From positions 124,001 to 188,000 of the forward strand of contig JANSXX010000006.1 in the NCBI GenBank assembly GCA_024742815.1: a stretch of 64,000 nucleotides of DNA, read 5' to 3'. The stretch is from HXMU1420-13 sp024742815. Its GTDB lineage: Bacteria > Bacteroidota > Rhodothermia > Balneolales > Balneolaceae. Both the position numbers and the translations under genes were made by a program. Under the pieces are notes generated by a model that was given only the letters and a program-made list of their open reading frames with translations, was not told where the DNA came from and did no database searches. Shown here one piece after another: positions 26,719 through 36,900 of the stretch; positions within the stretch are counted from its first letter, which is position 1; each line of letters starts with the position of its first letter.

Positions 26719-29700
26719 ATGCCTTGCCCTCCTTTTAAAAACAATTTTTTGAGACAAATTTTCCTACATATTACTCTTTTCGCTCTGCTTACAATAGCAG
26801 GGGTAGGGGAATTGTTTGCTCAAAACACAGCGCCTGCTAATAGTCAGGTAATCAATCAAGCGAGCCTAACATACACCGAAGAAGGTTCGGGACAGGAAGT
26901 AACTCAGTTTACCAACGAAGTGGTTGTAAACATCGATTCTAACCCGGAATTCGATTTCTTCCCTAATAACAGTATCACCGAATTCCGAGGTAAAACAGTT
27001 GAAATCACTCACTTTTTAACGAACTCGGGAAATACAACTGCTACTTATCGCATACGAGGTTACAATGGGCAGGATGACGAATATGATCTTGAAAACTTGA
27101 CATGGAATACACTACAAGTAACACAGGCAAAAGTTAATAGTACGTTCAATACCGATACGTTAACTACTGAAGTTACACTAGAACCGAACGAGCAATTCGA
27201 GGTTTCTTATTTTGGTGATATTTCAATCAATGAGCCGAAAGATTCGTTGGTGGCACAAATGGTATTTGAAGCTACTGATTTAGCAACCGGTACTACTAAA
27301 ATTAATATTGATGAGATTCAGATTAGAATTGGAGCCGTGGTTGAGTTGCAGAAAGATCAAACTGGTAATGGCGACAAAAACCGTGGCGATGAATTCTCTT
27401 ACATTATTAGTGGAGAGAATACCGGCGACTTTACCGCATTCCCAATCACAATTTCTATTGATGGAGTAAGTCAGGAGAAAGTAGTTCTAACAGACTCTAT
27501 TCCGGCTAATTTGATGTTCACTCGCTTTGAGTCGTTAAGTAAAGGACAGCCCCTATATCACATTGCCGAAACTGGTGAGTTTGAGTTCTTAACTACACCT
27601 CCAGAGAATCTGGATGACATTGATAAAATTGGAGTTGCTTTCGATTCACTTCAGGTTGGAGAAACCTTCCAGGTTACCTTTGGAGTGCGAATCAGTGATA
27701 ATGCTTCTGGCGAAATTGTAAACATCGCTGATATCACTTATGTAGATCCAGATGGAACTGTAATGGTGGAAGGTGCATCAAACGATGTTATTGCCCAAAT
27801 TGATGGTGCTACTGCCGAAATCGATTACTTTACGGATGAGAGTTTCGGAGAAAAAACAGCCACCTCAAGTATTGGTGATCCACTGAATATTCAGGCAACT
27901 GCATCAGCCTGTAACGAAAACAGAGCAAGAATTGAACGAGTACGAATTACTATCTTATCGGAATTGACCGGTGATGAAGAGGATTTTGAGGGTATCGAAA
28001 CCGGAAGAAACACGGGTGTTTTCCGTATTCCTGACCCTGTACCAACCCGCGATGGAAACGAATTTGATGTAGTTCAATTCAATGGCATTCTTGAAACTAC
28101 CGAAGAAGACGTTGTAACGGCAGTACTTAATTGTGCCGGACTTGGAGGTGGAATTGGCGGTCCTGCAACTATCGAAGCAGCAGTAATTGTAGATCCTTTT
28201 GGATTTGTATTTGATAGTGAAACAAATGAAGTGATTCAAGGCGCCGAGATTAGAATCATTGACGTTACCGGCCAGAACAATGGTGGAAACCCTGGCGAAC
28301 TGGCAACTGTATATCGTCCAAATGGCCGTGACATCACCAACAACATCGAAAACTCTGATGTTCAAGGTAAATATCGTTTCCCATTCTTACGTCCTGGTAC
28401 TTATCGTTTAGAAGTAATTCCTCCTGCAGGATATGAATTTGCTTCAGAATTAACCGTAAGTCAGCTTCCTGATGGACGCAAAGTTGACAGTCTTGCATCA
28501 TACGGACAGGAGTTCACCATCGTAGGCGATCCAATCGGTTTAGATGTGGATATTCCACTAGATCCACTAGCAACGGGAGTGCTGTTTGCTCAAAAAACAG
28601 TAGATCGAAAAGTGGCCGATATTGGCGATTATCTGAATTACAAAATTGAAGTAAACAGTAAAGCGGTAAACACAATAAATGACCTGCGTGTAAATGATGT
28701 TCTACCATTTGGCTTCAAATATGTATTAGGAACCACTCGTGTGGATGGAGATACCTTGGCTGATCCAAACGGTGGACAAGGTCCAAATCTTGAGTTCAAC
28801 ATTGGAAGTATTGAGCCGGGCGGAAAGAAAGAACTTACTTACCGTGTATATGTTGGCCCTGGCGCAGAAAGAGGTGATGGTGTTAACAAGGCACAGGTAT
28901 TAGGGGATAGCCTCATCATCAAAATATCAAATGAAGCAAAAGTAGACGTTGAAGTACGTGGTGGAGTTTTCAGCGAAGAAGCCCTAATTGTAGGTAAAGT
29001 ATTCCTCGATTGTGATGAGAATAACATGCAGGATCCATCTGAAGTGGGTATTCCGGGAGTACGTCTGTATTTAGAAAATGGAAACTTTGTTATCACTGAC
29101 AGCGAGGGTAAATATTCGTTCTATGCGGTTAAAGCTAATAAGCATGTTTTAAAAATCGATAATCACTCGCTTCCGGAAGGCAGCAAGATGAAAGTGCTTG
29201 ATAACCGCCATGCGTTCGATCCTTCAAGCCGTTTTGTAGATGTGAAAAAAGGTGAGTTACACCAAGCAGATTTCGCGGTTTGTGAGTGTACCGAGCAAGT
29301 ATATAACGAAATTGCTAAACGCGCCAATGCACTTACTTCAGGCGACGATGCACTTTCAACTTCGCTTAAGCAGTCGTTTACTGTAAATGAATCAAATTCT
29401 AATCGCGGATCAGGTCGTTTCGATCAAGCAAGTGGAACTATTGGTAATGCAAAAGCTCCAAAAATTGAGAACAACGCTTCTGAGAAAAATGCTAACGTTT
29501 TAAGTAGTCCGGATGACGTTGTAGCAGCTGATTCTGTATTAGAAACTCCGACCTATAATATAGAGAAGCTTTTAGTAGGCGCAGATAAGGGCACCGAGCT
29601 TCTGAATATTGTTGATCAGGATACACTCTCTATCGATCAGATTACAATTCTCGCAAAAGGTACCAATGGTGGAGTATTCGATTTATATGTGAATGGCGAA

Positions 29701-32700
29701 ATTATTCCGGCTTCAAGAATTGGTCAACGCTCGTCATCTTCAGAAAAAGGACTTCAGGTTTGGGAATATGTAAGTATTCAACTTCAGCCCGGAATAAACA
29801 CCATTCTATTGAACGAAGGTGATCCTTTCGGAAACTTACGTGGCAGCGATACGAAGCAAGTATATGTGCCGGGTGCTTTGGATGATATTCAATTGAATGT
29901 GATTACCAATTATGTAGCTGCTGACGGTAACTCAACCGCAGAAATCGAAGCCAATTTTGTAGATAAAGATGGTATTCGAATTGGATCGAGATTACCTGTA
30001 ACACTGGATACCGAATTTGGAACTTGGTTGGTGCAAGATATCAACGCACAAACGCCGGGTACGCAAACTTTTGTTGAAGGCGGGCGTGCAACTTTCCAAT
30101 TAAAAGCTCCGGTTCAGCCTCAAACTTCATTAACCAGAATATCTGTTGGTGATAAGTATGCCGAAGCTACGATTGAATTTTTACCTGATTTACGTCCACT
30201 AATCGCTGCCGGTATTATTGAAGGTTCTCTTCGATTACGTGAGCCACTTAATATTGCCAATATAGAAAACGATGGATTCGAGCGTGAGTTGAAAGAGCTT
30301 TCGTACACAATGAACAGCTTTACTGCGGATGCCCGTTTTGCATTCTTCTTGAAAGGAAAAGTATCAGGACGTACACTATTAACAGCCGGCTTCGATTCTG
30401 AGAAAGAAAAAGAAGAGCGATTGTTCCGTGATATCCGTCCCGAAGAATACTACCCGATTTACGGTGAAGCAGCGATTCGTGGATATGATGCACAGTCATC
30501 TGGCAGATTATACATTCGATTAGATCGTGGAAAAACCTACGTTCTATATGGTGATTTCATCACGCAGCAAAATGATGCAGATATTCAATTAGGTGCTTAT
30601 AACAGAGCTCAAAATGGTGTAAAAACACACTTTGAACAAGGTGCACTACAAGTGGATGCTTTTGGTGTGAGTTCAGTGAGCGCACGAAGAATCGAAGAAT
30701 TCCGAGGACAAGGAATTTCCCGCTATGAATTACCGGATAATGATTTGATTGAGAATTCAGAGATTATCGAGATTATCACGTACGATCGTGAGCAAATCAG
30801 CACATTAGATTCGATCGGAGTTCCAAGCGATCCTAGCATGATTCTGAAACGTGAGCGTTTAACTCGTTTTACGGATTATGTGGTTGATCCATTTACAGGC
30901 GTAATTACCTTCAAATCACCTGTTTCAAGCGTGGATGCCGAATTTAATCCTGTGTACATCCGAGTTACCTACGAAGTAGAAAATGATGATGAGCGCTTCT
31001 TAATTGGTGGTGTTAGTACAAATCTTGAACTCCGAGATGGCGTGAATATTGGAGCAGGTATCGTGCAGGATAATAATCCAACTAACGAGTTTACACTAGC
31101 CACCAGCAATTTGAATGTTGAACTCGGTAAGAATACGCAAGTGATTGCCGAAGTAGCTCATACCATTTCTGATGAAAGTGGATCAGGAACTGCAGGACGT
31201 GTAGAATTACGCCATCGTGGTAAAAAATTCGATATGCTTACCCAAGTTGGTAAGTCGGGTAACAACTTCGACAATAAAGGAGCAACCTTAGGTCAGGCCA
31301 GAACAGAAGCACGATCAAGAGCCAGAGTAAGCCTCACGAAATCAACAAAAATTGGCGCAGAATTCTTGCTTTCGAGAAATGACACTACAGGCGATCAAAC
31401 ATTAGGAGGATTATTCTCGCTTCAACAAAACGTGGCAAGCGGAGTTAATGCCGAGGTTGGAATCCGCTATTCTGATAAAACCAGTAAAACCGCAGAACCG
31501 GTTACAAACACCAACTTAAGAGGTAAGGTTACCGCAGAGCTGCCATTTGTAAAAGGAGCATCAACATTCGGTGAGTATGAGCAGGATATAAATGCATCCG
31601 ATCGAAAACTGATTGCCGTGGGTGGTGAGTATAAAATCAGAAGTTTTGCCAAAGCATTTGCTCGCCACGAATTCATTTCGAGCACTGGTGGACAGTATAC
31701 ACTGCAAAGCAATGCTCAAAGAAATAGCACCGTATTTGGCTTAAATGCTAATTACATGAAAAACGGACAGGTTTTCAGCGAGTATCGAATGAATGATGCT
31801 GTTGAAGGTCGCTCAGGTCAGGCTTCTCTTGGTTTAAGAAACCGTTTTGTAATAAAAGAAGGCTTGGGCATGAATGTTGGTTTCGAGCGAATCTTTACCA
31901 TTCAAGGGCCAAACAGAAACGATGGAACTTCCATTTCTTCAGCGATTGATTACACCGGAAGTAGCCGATGGAAAGGTACTGCACGTGCCGAAGCTCGTTT
32001 TGGTCAAAATCAGGATACTTACTTAAACAGTTTAGGGTACGGTGTTCGTTTATCGGATGACTGGACAATGCTTGCGCGAAACATCATTTCTATAAATAGT
32101 ATCAAAAATGCAGCGGGTGTACAGAAAATACAGGAGCGATTCCAGTTTGGTGCAGCGTACCGCGATACTCATACTAACATGTTTGATGCATTGATCAGAT
32201 ATGAGTTCAAGTTTGAAAAAGATGATAACATTGCCCCTGACTTTGCACGTACCGCACATGTATTCTCTACACACGCAAATTACAAGCCACAATCTGATCT
32301 GGTAATTTCTGGTCGAGTTGCTGCTAAGTACACCAAATCGGAAGATGATTTAAATAGTGATACCAGCTTCCTGGAATTAATAAGCGGACGTGTTCTTTAC
32401 GATTTAAATGAAAGATGGGATGCCGGAATTAACGCCAGTTTACTCGCAAACAGCGATTTCTCTACCAAAAATTATGGATTGGGAGTTGAGTTGGGTTACA
32501 TCGTTGCTACCAACCTACGATTAGCCGGTGGGTTTAACTTATTTGGGTACGAAGATGAAGATCTTGCTGCTAGCAATTATACTCAGCCTGGAGCTTACCT
32601 TGGTTTTGCCTACAAGTTTGATGAGCAGATTTTCAGAAATCTTGCGCCAAATCGAGCCATGGAGTTATTGGATGAGTCGGTTTACCTGAAGTGTGTGCCT

Positions 32701-33987
32701 TGCGAGATGCCGGAAATCAAGACCATGCCGGTTGAAATGCTTGCGCACGAGCTGGAGCCGGTTATCTTAACCCGTGATGTATTCGAATACGAGCCGTTAG
32801 CTACTTTAGTAATTCTGCCTCGTCAGATTCACTTCGACAACGACATGTCGTACATCAATGCTTCTGCAGCTCAAATGCTTGATAAGCTTGCAAAATTCCT
32901 AATCAATAAAGACGAATACCTCATCGACTTGAATGGATTTACCGATACCAAAGCTTCTGTTGCGTACAATAAGGCTTTATCTGAGCGCCGTTCATTAGCC
33001 GTTCGAGCTTACTTAGTGGCAGCCGGTGTCGATAAGAGACGATTATTAATCGAAGGATTTGGCGAGCTTGATGCAATGGGTAAAAATGCCGTTGAAATGG
33101 CACTGGAACGCCGTGTAGAATTCGATCTAAATGAATTGAACGAAGAAGTGACTTTTGTAGATCAGGTTGAAGATTTACAAGTTCAGCAGAAAGCGAAAAA
33201 TGTGGGTAGTTGGGATTACATTTTCAAATTTGAGCACAATGCCGTTCCTACAAACATCAATCTACAAAATGGATCGGATGAGTTGAATTTCTTGAACAGA
33301 TATATGATCGAGCGTATCGCAATAGCGATGGATAAATATCCGGAAATTGGAGTACGAATTGCGCTTCCGGCTGATGATCGATTCGTAAATCTGCAAATGG
33401 AAATTCTTGCTGAACTTGAGAGAACCGGAGCTGATATCAACCGCTACATGTTTGCACGAGGTGTACAGGGTGATCAGAATACCATCCAAATCAGCTACAC
33501 CAACGACAGTTTACTTGAGCTGTTCAAGCAAAAAGATGACATTAAATTCTTAAATAACTCTCAAATTGATGAGTTAATTGAGAGCATGCTTCGCATTTTG
33601 AAATCACGTGAAGATTACGAGTTAATTCAAGACCTATCGCAAAGTTATGTAGTACCTGATCGTGTGAACTTTGTAGTTAACAGCACTAAATTGGATAACG
33701 AATCTCAGGCCGTTATGTCGCGCATTGGTTCATATTTACGAAATAATCCGGGTGTATATTTAGAGCTTCGAGGTGATGGCTCACAGCGCGATAGAAATCG
33801 CATGATTGAAATGCAACGATATTTAAAACAATGGGGCGTTGACAGTGGCCGTGTAGAATTCAGCGAGGTTACTGTTCAAACCGATGGAACTGCCATTCGG
33901 GTAGAGTACAAAAATGCAGATTCCATCAACCTGCTAAACGTGAAATCTCTGAACCTTAAACCGGGTGCAGGCACCGCAGGGAGATAA
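26719..33987 (+). CDS. Giant outer-membrane protein: DUF11/SdrD-B passenger, beta-barrel-like region, three OmpA-like modules
   Basis: This 2422-aa protein has a signal peptide cut before Gln35 (LFAQNTAPAN) and an NQASLTYT module like that of the preceding protein. It continues with DUF11-like domains, a Cna-B-like stretch near 545-575 (GKYRFPFLRPGTYRLEV), DUF11 at about 620-745, SdrD-B-like at about 758-850, and a polar linker at about 880-950. Residues about 1190-1975 alternate polar and aromatic or hydrophobic residues as in outer-membrane beta strands (GRLYIRLDRGKTYVLYGDF). A CVPC motif follows near 1990. An OmpA-like peptidoglycan-binding domain lies at about 2030-2140 (GFTDTKASVAYNKALSERR), with two degenerate copies at about 2176-2262 and 2312-2405. 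Proposed role: surface-exposed passenger held and perhaps exported by its own barrel and clamped to the cell wall. The role is inference; the fold regions are moderately sure. Confidence 0.82.
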   Translation: MPCPPFKNNFLRQIFLHITLFALLTIAGVGELFAQNTAPANSQVINQASLTYTEEGSGQEVTQFTNEVVVNIDSNPEFDFFPNNSITEFRGKTVEITHFLTNSGNTTATYRIRGYNGQDDEYDLENLTWNTLQVTQAKVNSTFNTDTLTTEVTLEPNEQFEVSYFGDISINEPKDSLVAQMVFEATDLATGTTKINIDEIQIRIGAVVELQKDQTGNGDKNRGDEFSYIISGENTGDFTAFPITISIDGVSQEKVVLTDSIPANLMFTRFESLSKGQPLYHIAETGEFEFLTTPPENLDDIDKIGVAFDSLQVGETFQVTFGVRISDNASGEIVNIADITYVDPDGTVMVEGASNDVIAQIDGATAEIDYFTDESFGEKTATSSIGDPLNIQATASACNENRARIERVRITILSELTGDEEDFEGIETGRNTGVFRIPDPVPTRDGNEFDVVQFNGILETTEEDVVTAVLNCAGLGGGIGGPATIEAAVIVDPFGFVFDSETNEVIQGAEIRIIDVTGQNNGGNPGELATVYRPNGRDITNNIENSDVQGKYRFPFLRPGTYRLEVIPPAGYEFASELTVSQLPDGRKVDSLASYGQEFTIVGDPIGLDVDIPLDPLATGVLFAQKTVDRKVADIGDYLNYKIEVNSKAVNTINDLRVNDVLPFGFKYVLGTTRVDGDTLADPNGGQGPNLEFNIGSIEPGGKKELTYRVYVGPGAERGDGVNKAQVLGDSLIIKISNEAKVDVEVRGGVFSEEALIVGKVFLDCDENNMQDPSEVGIPGVRLYLENGNFVITDSEGKYSFYAVKANKHVLKIDNHSLPEGSKMKVLDNRHAFDPSSRFVDVKKGELHQADFAVCECTEQVYNEIAKRANALTSGDDALSTSLKQSFTVNESNSNRGSGRFDQASGTIGNAKAPKIENNASEKNANVLSSPDDVVAADSVLETPTYNIEKLLVGADKGTELLNIVDQDTLSIDQITILAKGTNGGVFDLYVNGEIIPASRIGQRSSSSEKGLQVWEYVSIQLQPGINTILLNEGDPFGNLRGSDTKQVYVPGALDDIQLNVITNYVAADGNSTAEIEANFVDKDGIRIGSRLPVTLDTEFGTWLVQDINAQTPGTQTFVEGGRATFQLKAPVQPQTSLTRISVGDKYAEATIEFLPDLRPLIAAGIIEGSLRLREPLNIANIENDGFERELKELSYTMNSFTADARFAFFLKGKVSGRTLLTAGFDSEKEKEERLFRDIRPEEYYPIYGEAAIRGYDAQSSGRLYIRLDRGKTYVLYGDFITQQNDADIQLGAYNRAQNGVKTHFEQGALQVDAFGVSSVSARRIEEFRGQGISRYELPDNDLIENSEIIEIITYDREQISTLDSIGVPSDPSMILKRERLTRFTDYVVDPFTGVITFKSPVSSVDAEFNPVYIRVTYEVENDDERFLIGGVSTNLELRDGVNIGAGIVQDNNPTNEFTLATSNLNVELGKNTQVIAEVAHTISDESGSGTAGRVELRHRGKKFDMLTQVGKSGNNFDNKGATLGQARTEARSRARVSLTKSTKIGAEFLLSRNDTTGDQTLGGLFSLQQNVASGVNAEVGIRYSDKTSKTAEPVTNTNLRGKVTAELPFVKGASTFGEYEQDINASDRKLIAVGGEYKIRSFAKAFARHEFISSTGGQYTLQSNAQRNSTVFGLNANYMKNGQVFSEYRMNDAVEGRSGQASLGLRNRFVIKEGLGMNVGFERIFTIQGPNRNDGTSISSAIDYTGSSRWKGTARAEARFGQNQDTYLNSLGYGVRLSDDWTMLARNIISINSIKNAAGVQKIQERFQFGAAYRDTHTNMFDALIRYEFKFEKDDNIAPDFARTAHVFSTHANYKPQSDLVISGRVAAKYTKSEDDLNSDTSFLELISGRVLYDLNERWDAGINASLLANSDFSTKNYGLGVELGYIVATNLRLAGGFNLFGYEDEDLAASNYTQPGAYLGFAYKFDEQIFRNLAPNRAMELLDESVYLKCVPCEMPEIKTMPVEMLAHELEPVILTRDVFEYEPLATLVILPRQIHFDNDMSYINASAAQMLDKLAKFLINKDEYLIDLNGFTDTKASVAYNKALSERRSLAVRAYLVAAGVDKRRLLIEGFGELDAMGKNAVEMALERRVEFDLNELNEEVTFVDQVEDLQVQQKAKNVGSWDYIFKFEHNAVPTNINLQNGSDELNFLNRYMIERIAIAMDKYPEIGVRIALPADDRFVNLQMEILAELERTGADINRYMFARGVQGDQNTIQISYTNDSLLELFKQKDDIKFLNNSQIDELIESMLRILKSREDYELIQDLSQSYVVPDRVNFVVNSTKLDNESQAVMSRIGSYLRNNPGVYLELRGDGSQRDRNRMIEMQRYLKQWGVDSGRVEFSEVTVQTDGTAIRVEYKNADSINLLNVKSLNLKPGAGTAGR

Positions 33988-33989
33988 GC

Positions 33990-36900
33990 ATGAAAGTTTG
34001 GGAAATACAATATATGGAAAGAATATTCGGAATGATCAGCTTCCGAAAAACTGCTAAAAAAGTACTCTTTGGACTGCTTTTAGGACTTTTATCTACGGTT
34101 AGCTTGTGGGCACAACCTGCTGGTTATTTGTTTTATAAACCCATCACATTAAATGGATCGCAGATTCAAGGGACGCACACTAACTTTCCGGTTTTGATCA
34201 GCATCACCGATCCTGATTTAGCGGCTAATGCACGTAGTGATGGTTTTGATATCGTATTTACTACAAGCGCTTCATCTACTTCCATTCTAGATCACCAAAT
34301 CGAAAGCTACAATTCTTCGACAGGACAGTTAATTGCATGGGTGAAAGTACCAAACTTGCCTGATGCCGGAACTACTATTTATATGTTCTATGGCAATTCT
34401 AGTGTTAGTAGTAGTCAATCTACCCCTAATACTTGGTCGAATAATTTCCGGTTAGTGTATCACATGGGGAGTAATTTTAATGATGCCGGACCGAATGCAA
34501 AAAACGGAACCAATAATGGTACGATTAACGCAACCGGTAAAATTGGTAACGCCCGCCGTTTTGATGGTAATAATGACTACATCGCCATAAATGATTTTTA
34601 CAATGCTTCAGGTAACCAACAAGTAACCGTTTCTGCTTGGATTAAAACAAGTGATGGGGGCGATCAAATAATTGCTTCATACGATAGAAATGAATACTGG
34701 CGCTTCGAAATTAATGGAAATGGGGGAGGTACAGGTCAATTAGGATGGGATGTATTTACTAGTGCAGGTCAAATTGATTTTGGCTCAAACGCAACGGTAA
34801 ATAACAATGCTTGGCGCCATGTAACCGGTGTGTACAACAACGGAGCGGTTCGCATATATATAGATGGAGTTCAGAACTCTAATACCACCCAAGGAAGTAG
34901 TTTCGGTACAGGAACTACCCGCTATGGATATATTGGGGTGGGATCAGAATCGAACACATTTGATGGGAATAAAGGGCCTAGTAGCTACTTTAACGGAGAT
35001 ATGGATGAGGTTAAAATCTCAAATGTAGCTCGATCAGCAAACTGGATTCGAACCGAATTTAATAATCAAAATACTCCCGGAACCTTTCACACGGTTGGGG
35101 CACAAACGGCCATCGATCAAACCCCACCAACTCTGGAAACCGCAGAAGCGAGTGCTGATTCCGTAATTCTGAACTACAACGAAATTCTGGACCAAACTTC
35201 CATTCCTTCTACATCAAGTTACACCGTAAACATTGGTGGATCTCCGGTTACCATTTCAAGCGTTTCAATTTCGAACGATTCTGTTTTTGTACTTCTACAG
35301 AATCCGGTTTCGCCATCCGATATTATTACTCTTTCCTATACAGCGGGAGCAAACCCGGTTCGCGATGTTTCACTGAACAACGTAGCCAATCTTACAAATA
35401 CAACGGTAACCAACCTCGACGCTTCCGACCTGCCAAGTCCTCCAATAGATATAACTGCAACAGCCGTAGCAAACGGAAACATAGAAATCACGTTCGATGA
35501 TGTAGATGGAACTCCAAACATCGCGTCTTACTCCATTAAACGAGGTACAGCAGAGGGCGGACCTTACACACAAATTGGTACTGTAACCGATAACGAAAGT
35601 GCGAATTACACATTTACTGACACGAATACCTCGGATGGGACAGAATTTTTTTATGTGATTACATCAACCAATACCAACTCCACCGAAAGTTCTAACTCAG
35701 AAGAACTTAGTGCAACGGCTGATGCAACCAATCCAACACTTGAGCTTATTTCGGTAAGTGCTTCGGTAGTAACGCTCGATTACGATGAGTTAATGGATAT
35801 TGGATCTGTACCGGCTAGCGGTGATTTTACCGTAAATCTGAATTCAAATCCGGTTAGCGTAACCGATGTAAACGTTAGCGGTTCGCGTGTAATCCTAGAA
35901 ATTGATCCCGAAGCAGTAGCTGGCGATAATGTTACGGTGAGTTACTCAATTGGAAGCAATCCGATACGTGATGAAGCTCAAAACCAAGCAACGGCATTTT
36001 CTACGATTACAGCCACAAATAATACACCGGGATCCGGAACATTTGGTCCCGATCCTTGCCCAATTGTAAACGGTAAAGATGTGGCTTGGTCGTGTTTTAG
36101 TGGCATTTTTAATGGTACATCAATGACGGCTAATGTTGGTGGTTTGGATATCGCAACCGTAACTGCGGCAACAGGTTCTGCTACAACTTTCGCGCCAAAT
36201 GCACTTCAGCAATGGTCGTCTGGAGCGTTTTCCGGCGATCAGTTTAATGGTCCACAAGCAAACCCGAGTGGTACAGCCGGTGATGCAACTTCGTTAGATA
36301 TTAACATTCCAGGTAGTATTCCTTCGGATGCATTGGTGCTTTCATTGAACAGACTTCGTCCAACTTCGGGTGCCGGAACCTCATACACTTTAGAAGCTTA
36401 CGACGGAAGCAACAATAAATTAACCATTAATGATTGGATTACCGGGCAAGGACTTGATGGCGGTGTTTGTACCAATAACGTCGTTCTAAACTATACGAAT
36501 GGAAACACAACTATTGAGTTTCAACCTACGATATCCGGAAATCAATCGTGTGCTTCAAGCTCAACGCCTATTTGGTTCCGAATTACTGACGACAATGTAG
36601 AGCGCATCGAACTTCGAAAAGTAGCTACGGGCGCAGATAACATTCACATTGGATTAGGTGTAGTTGCTGATTTTGGTGATGCAGATGCAACTTATGGAAC
36701 TGAATACGACGGAAGTGGAGTTCCCCCTGCTTTTCACTTATTAAATAATGGGTCACCAAATTTGGTTTTCCTAGGTGCCGGTGTGGATGGTGATGGAAAT
36801 GGAATTCCAACCGCTAATTCGAATGGGGATGATACAGAATCAAGTACAATTGGTGGTGGGGATGATGAAGACGCAATTTCGCTACTAGCTGATATCAACA

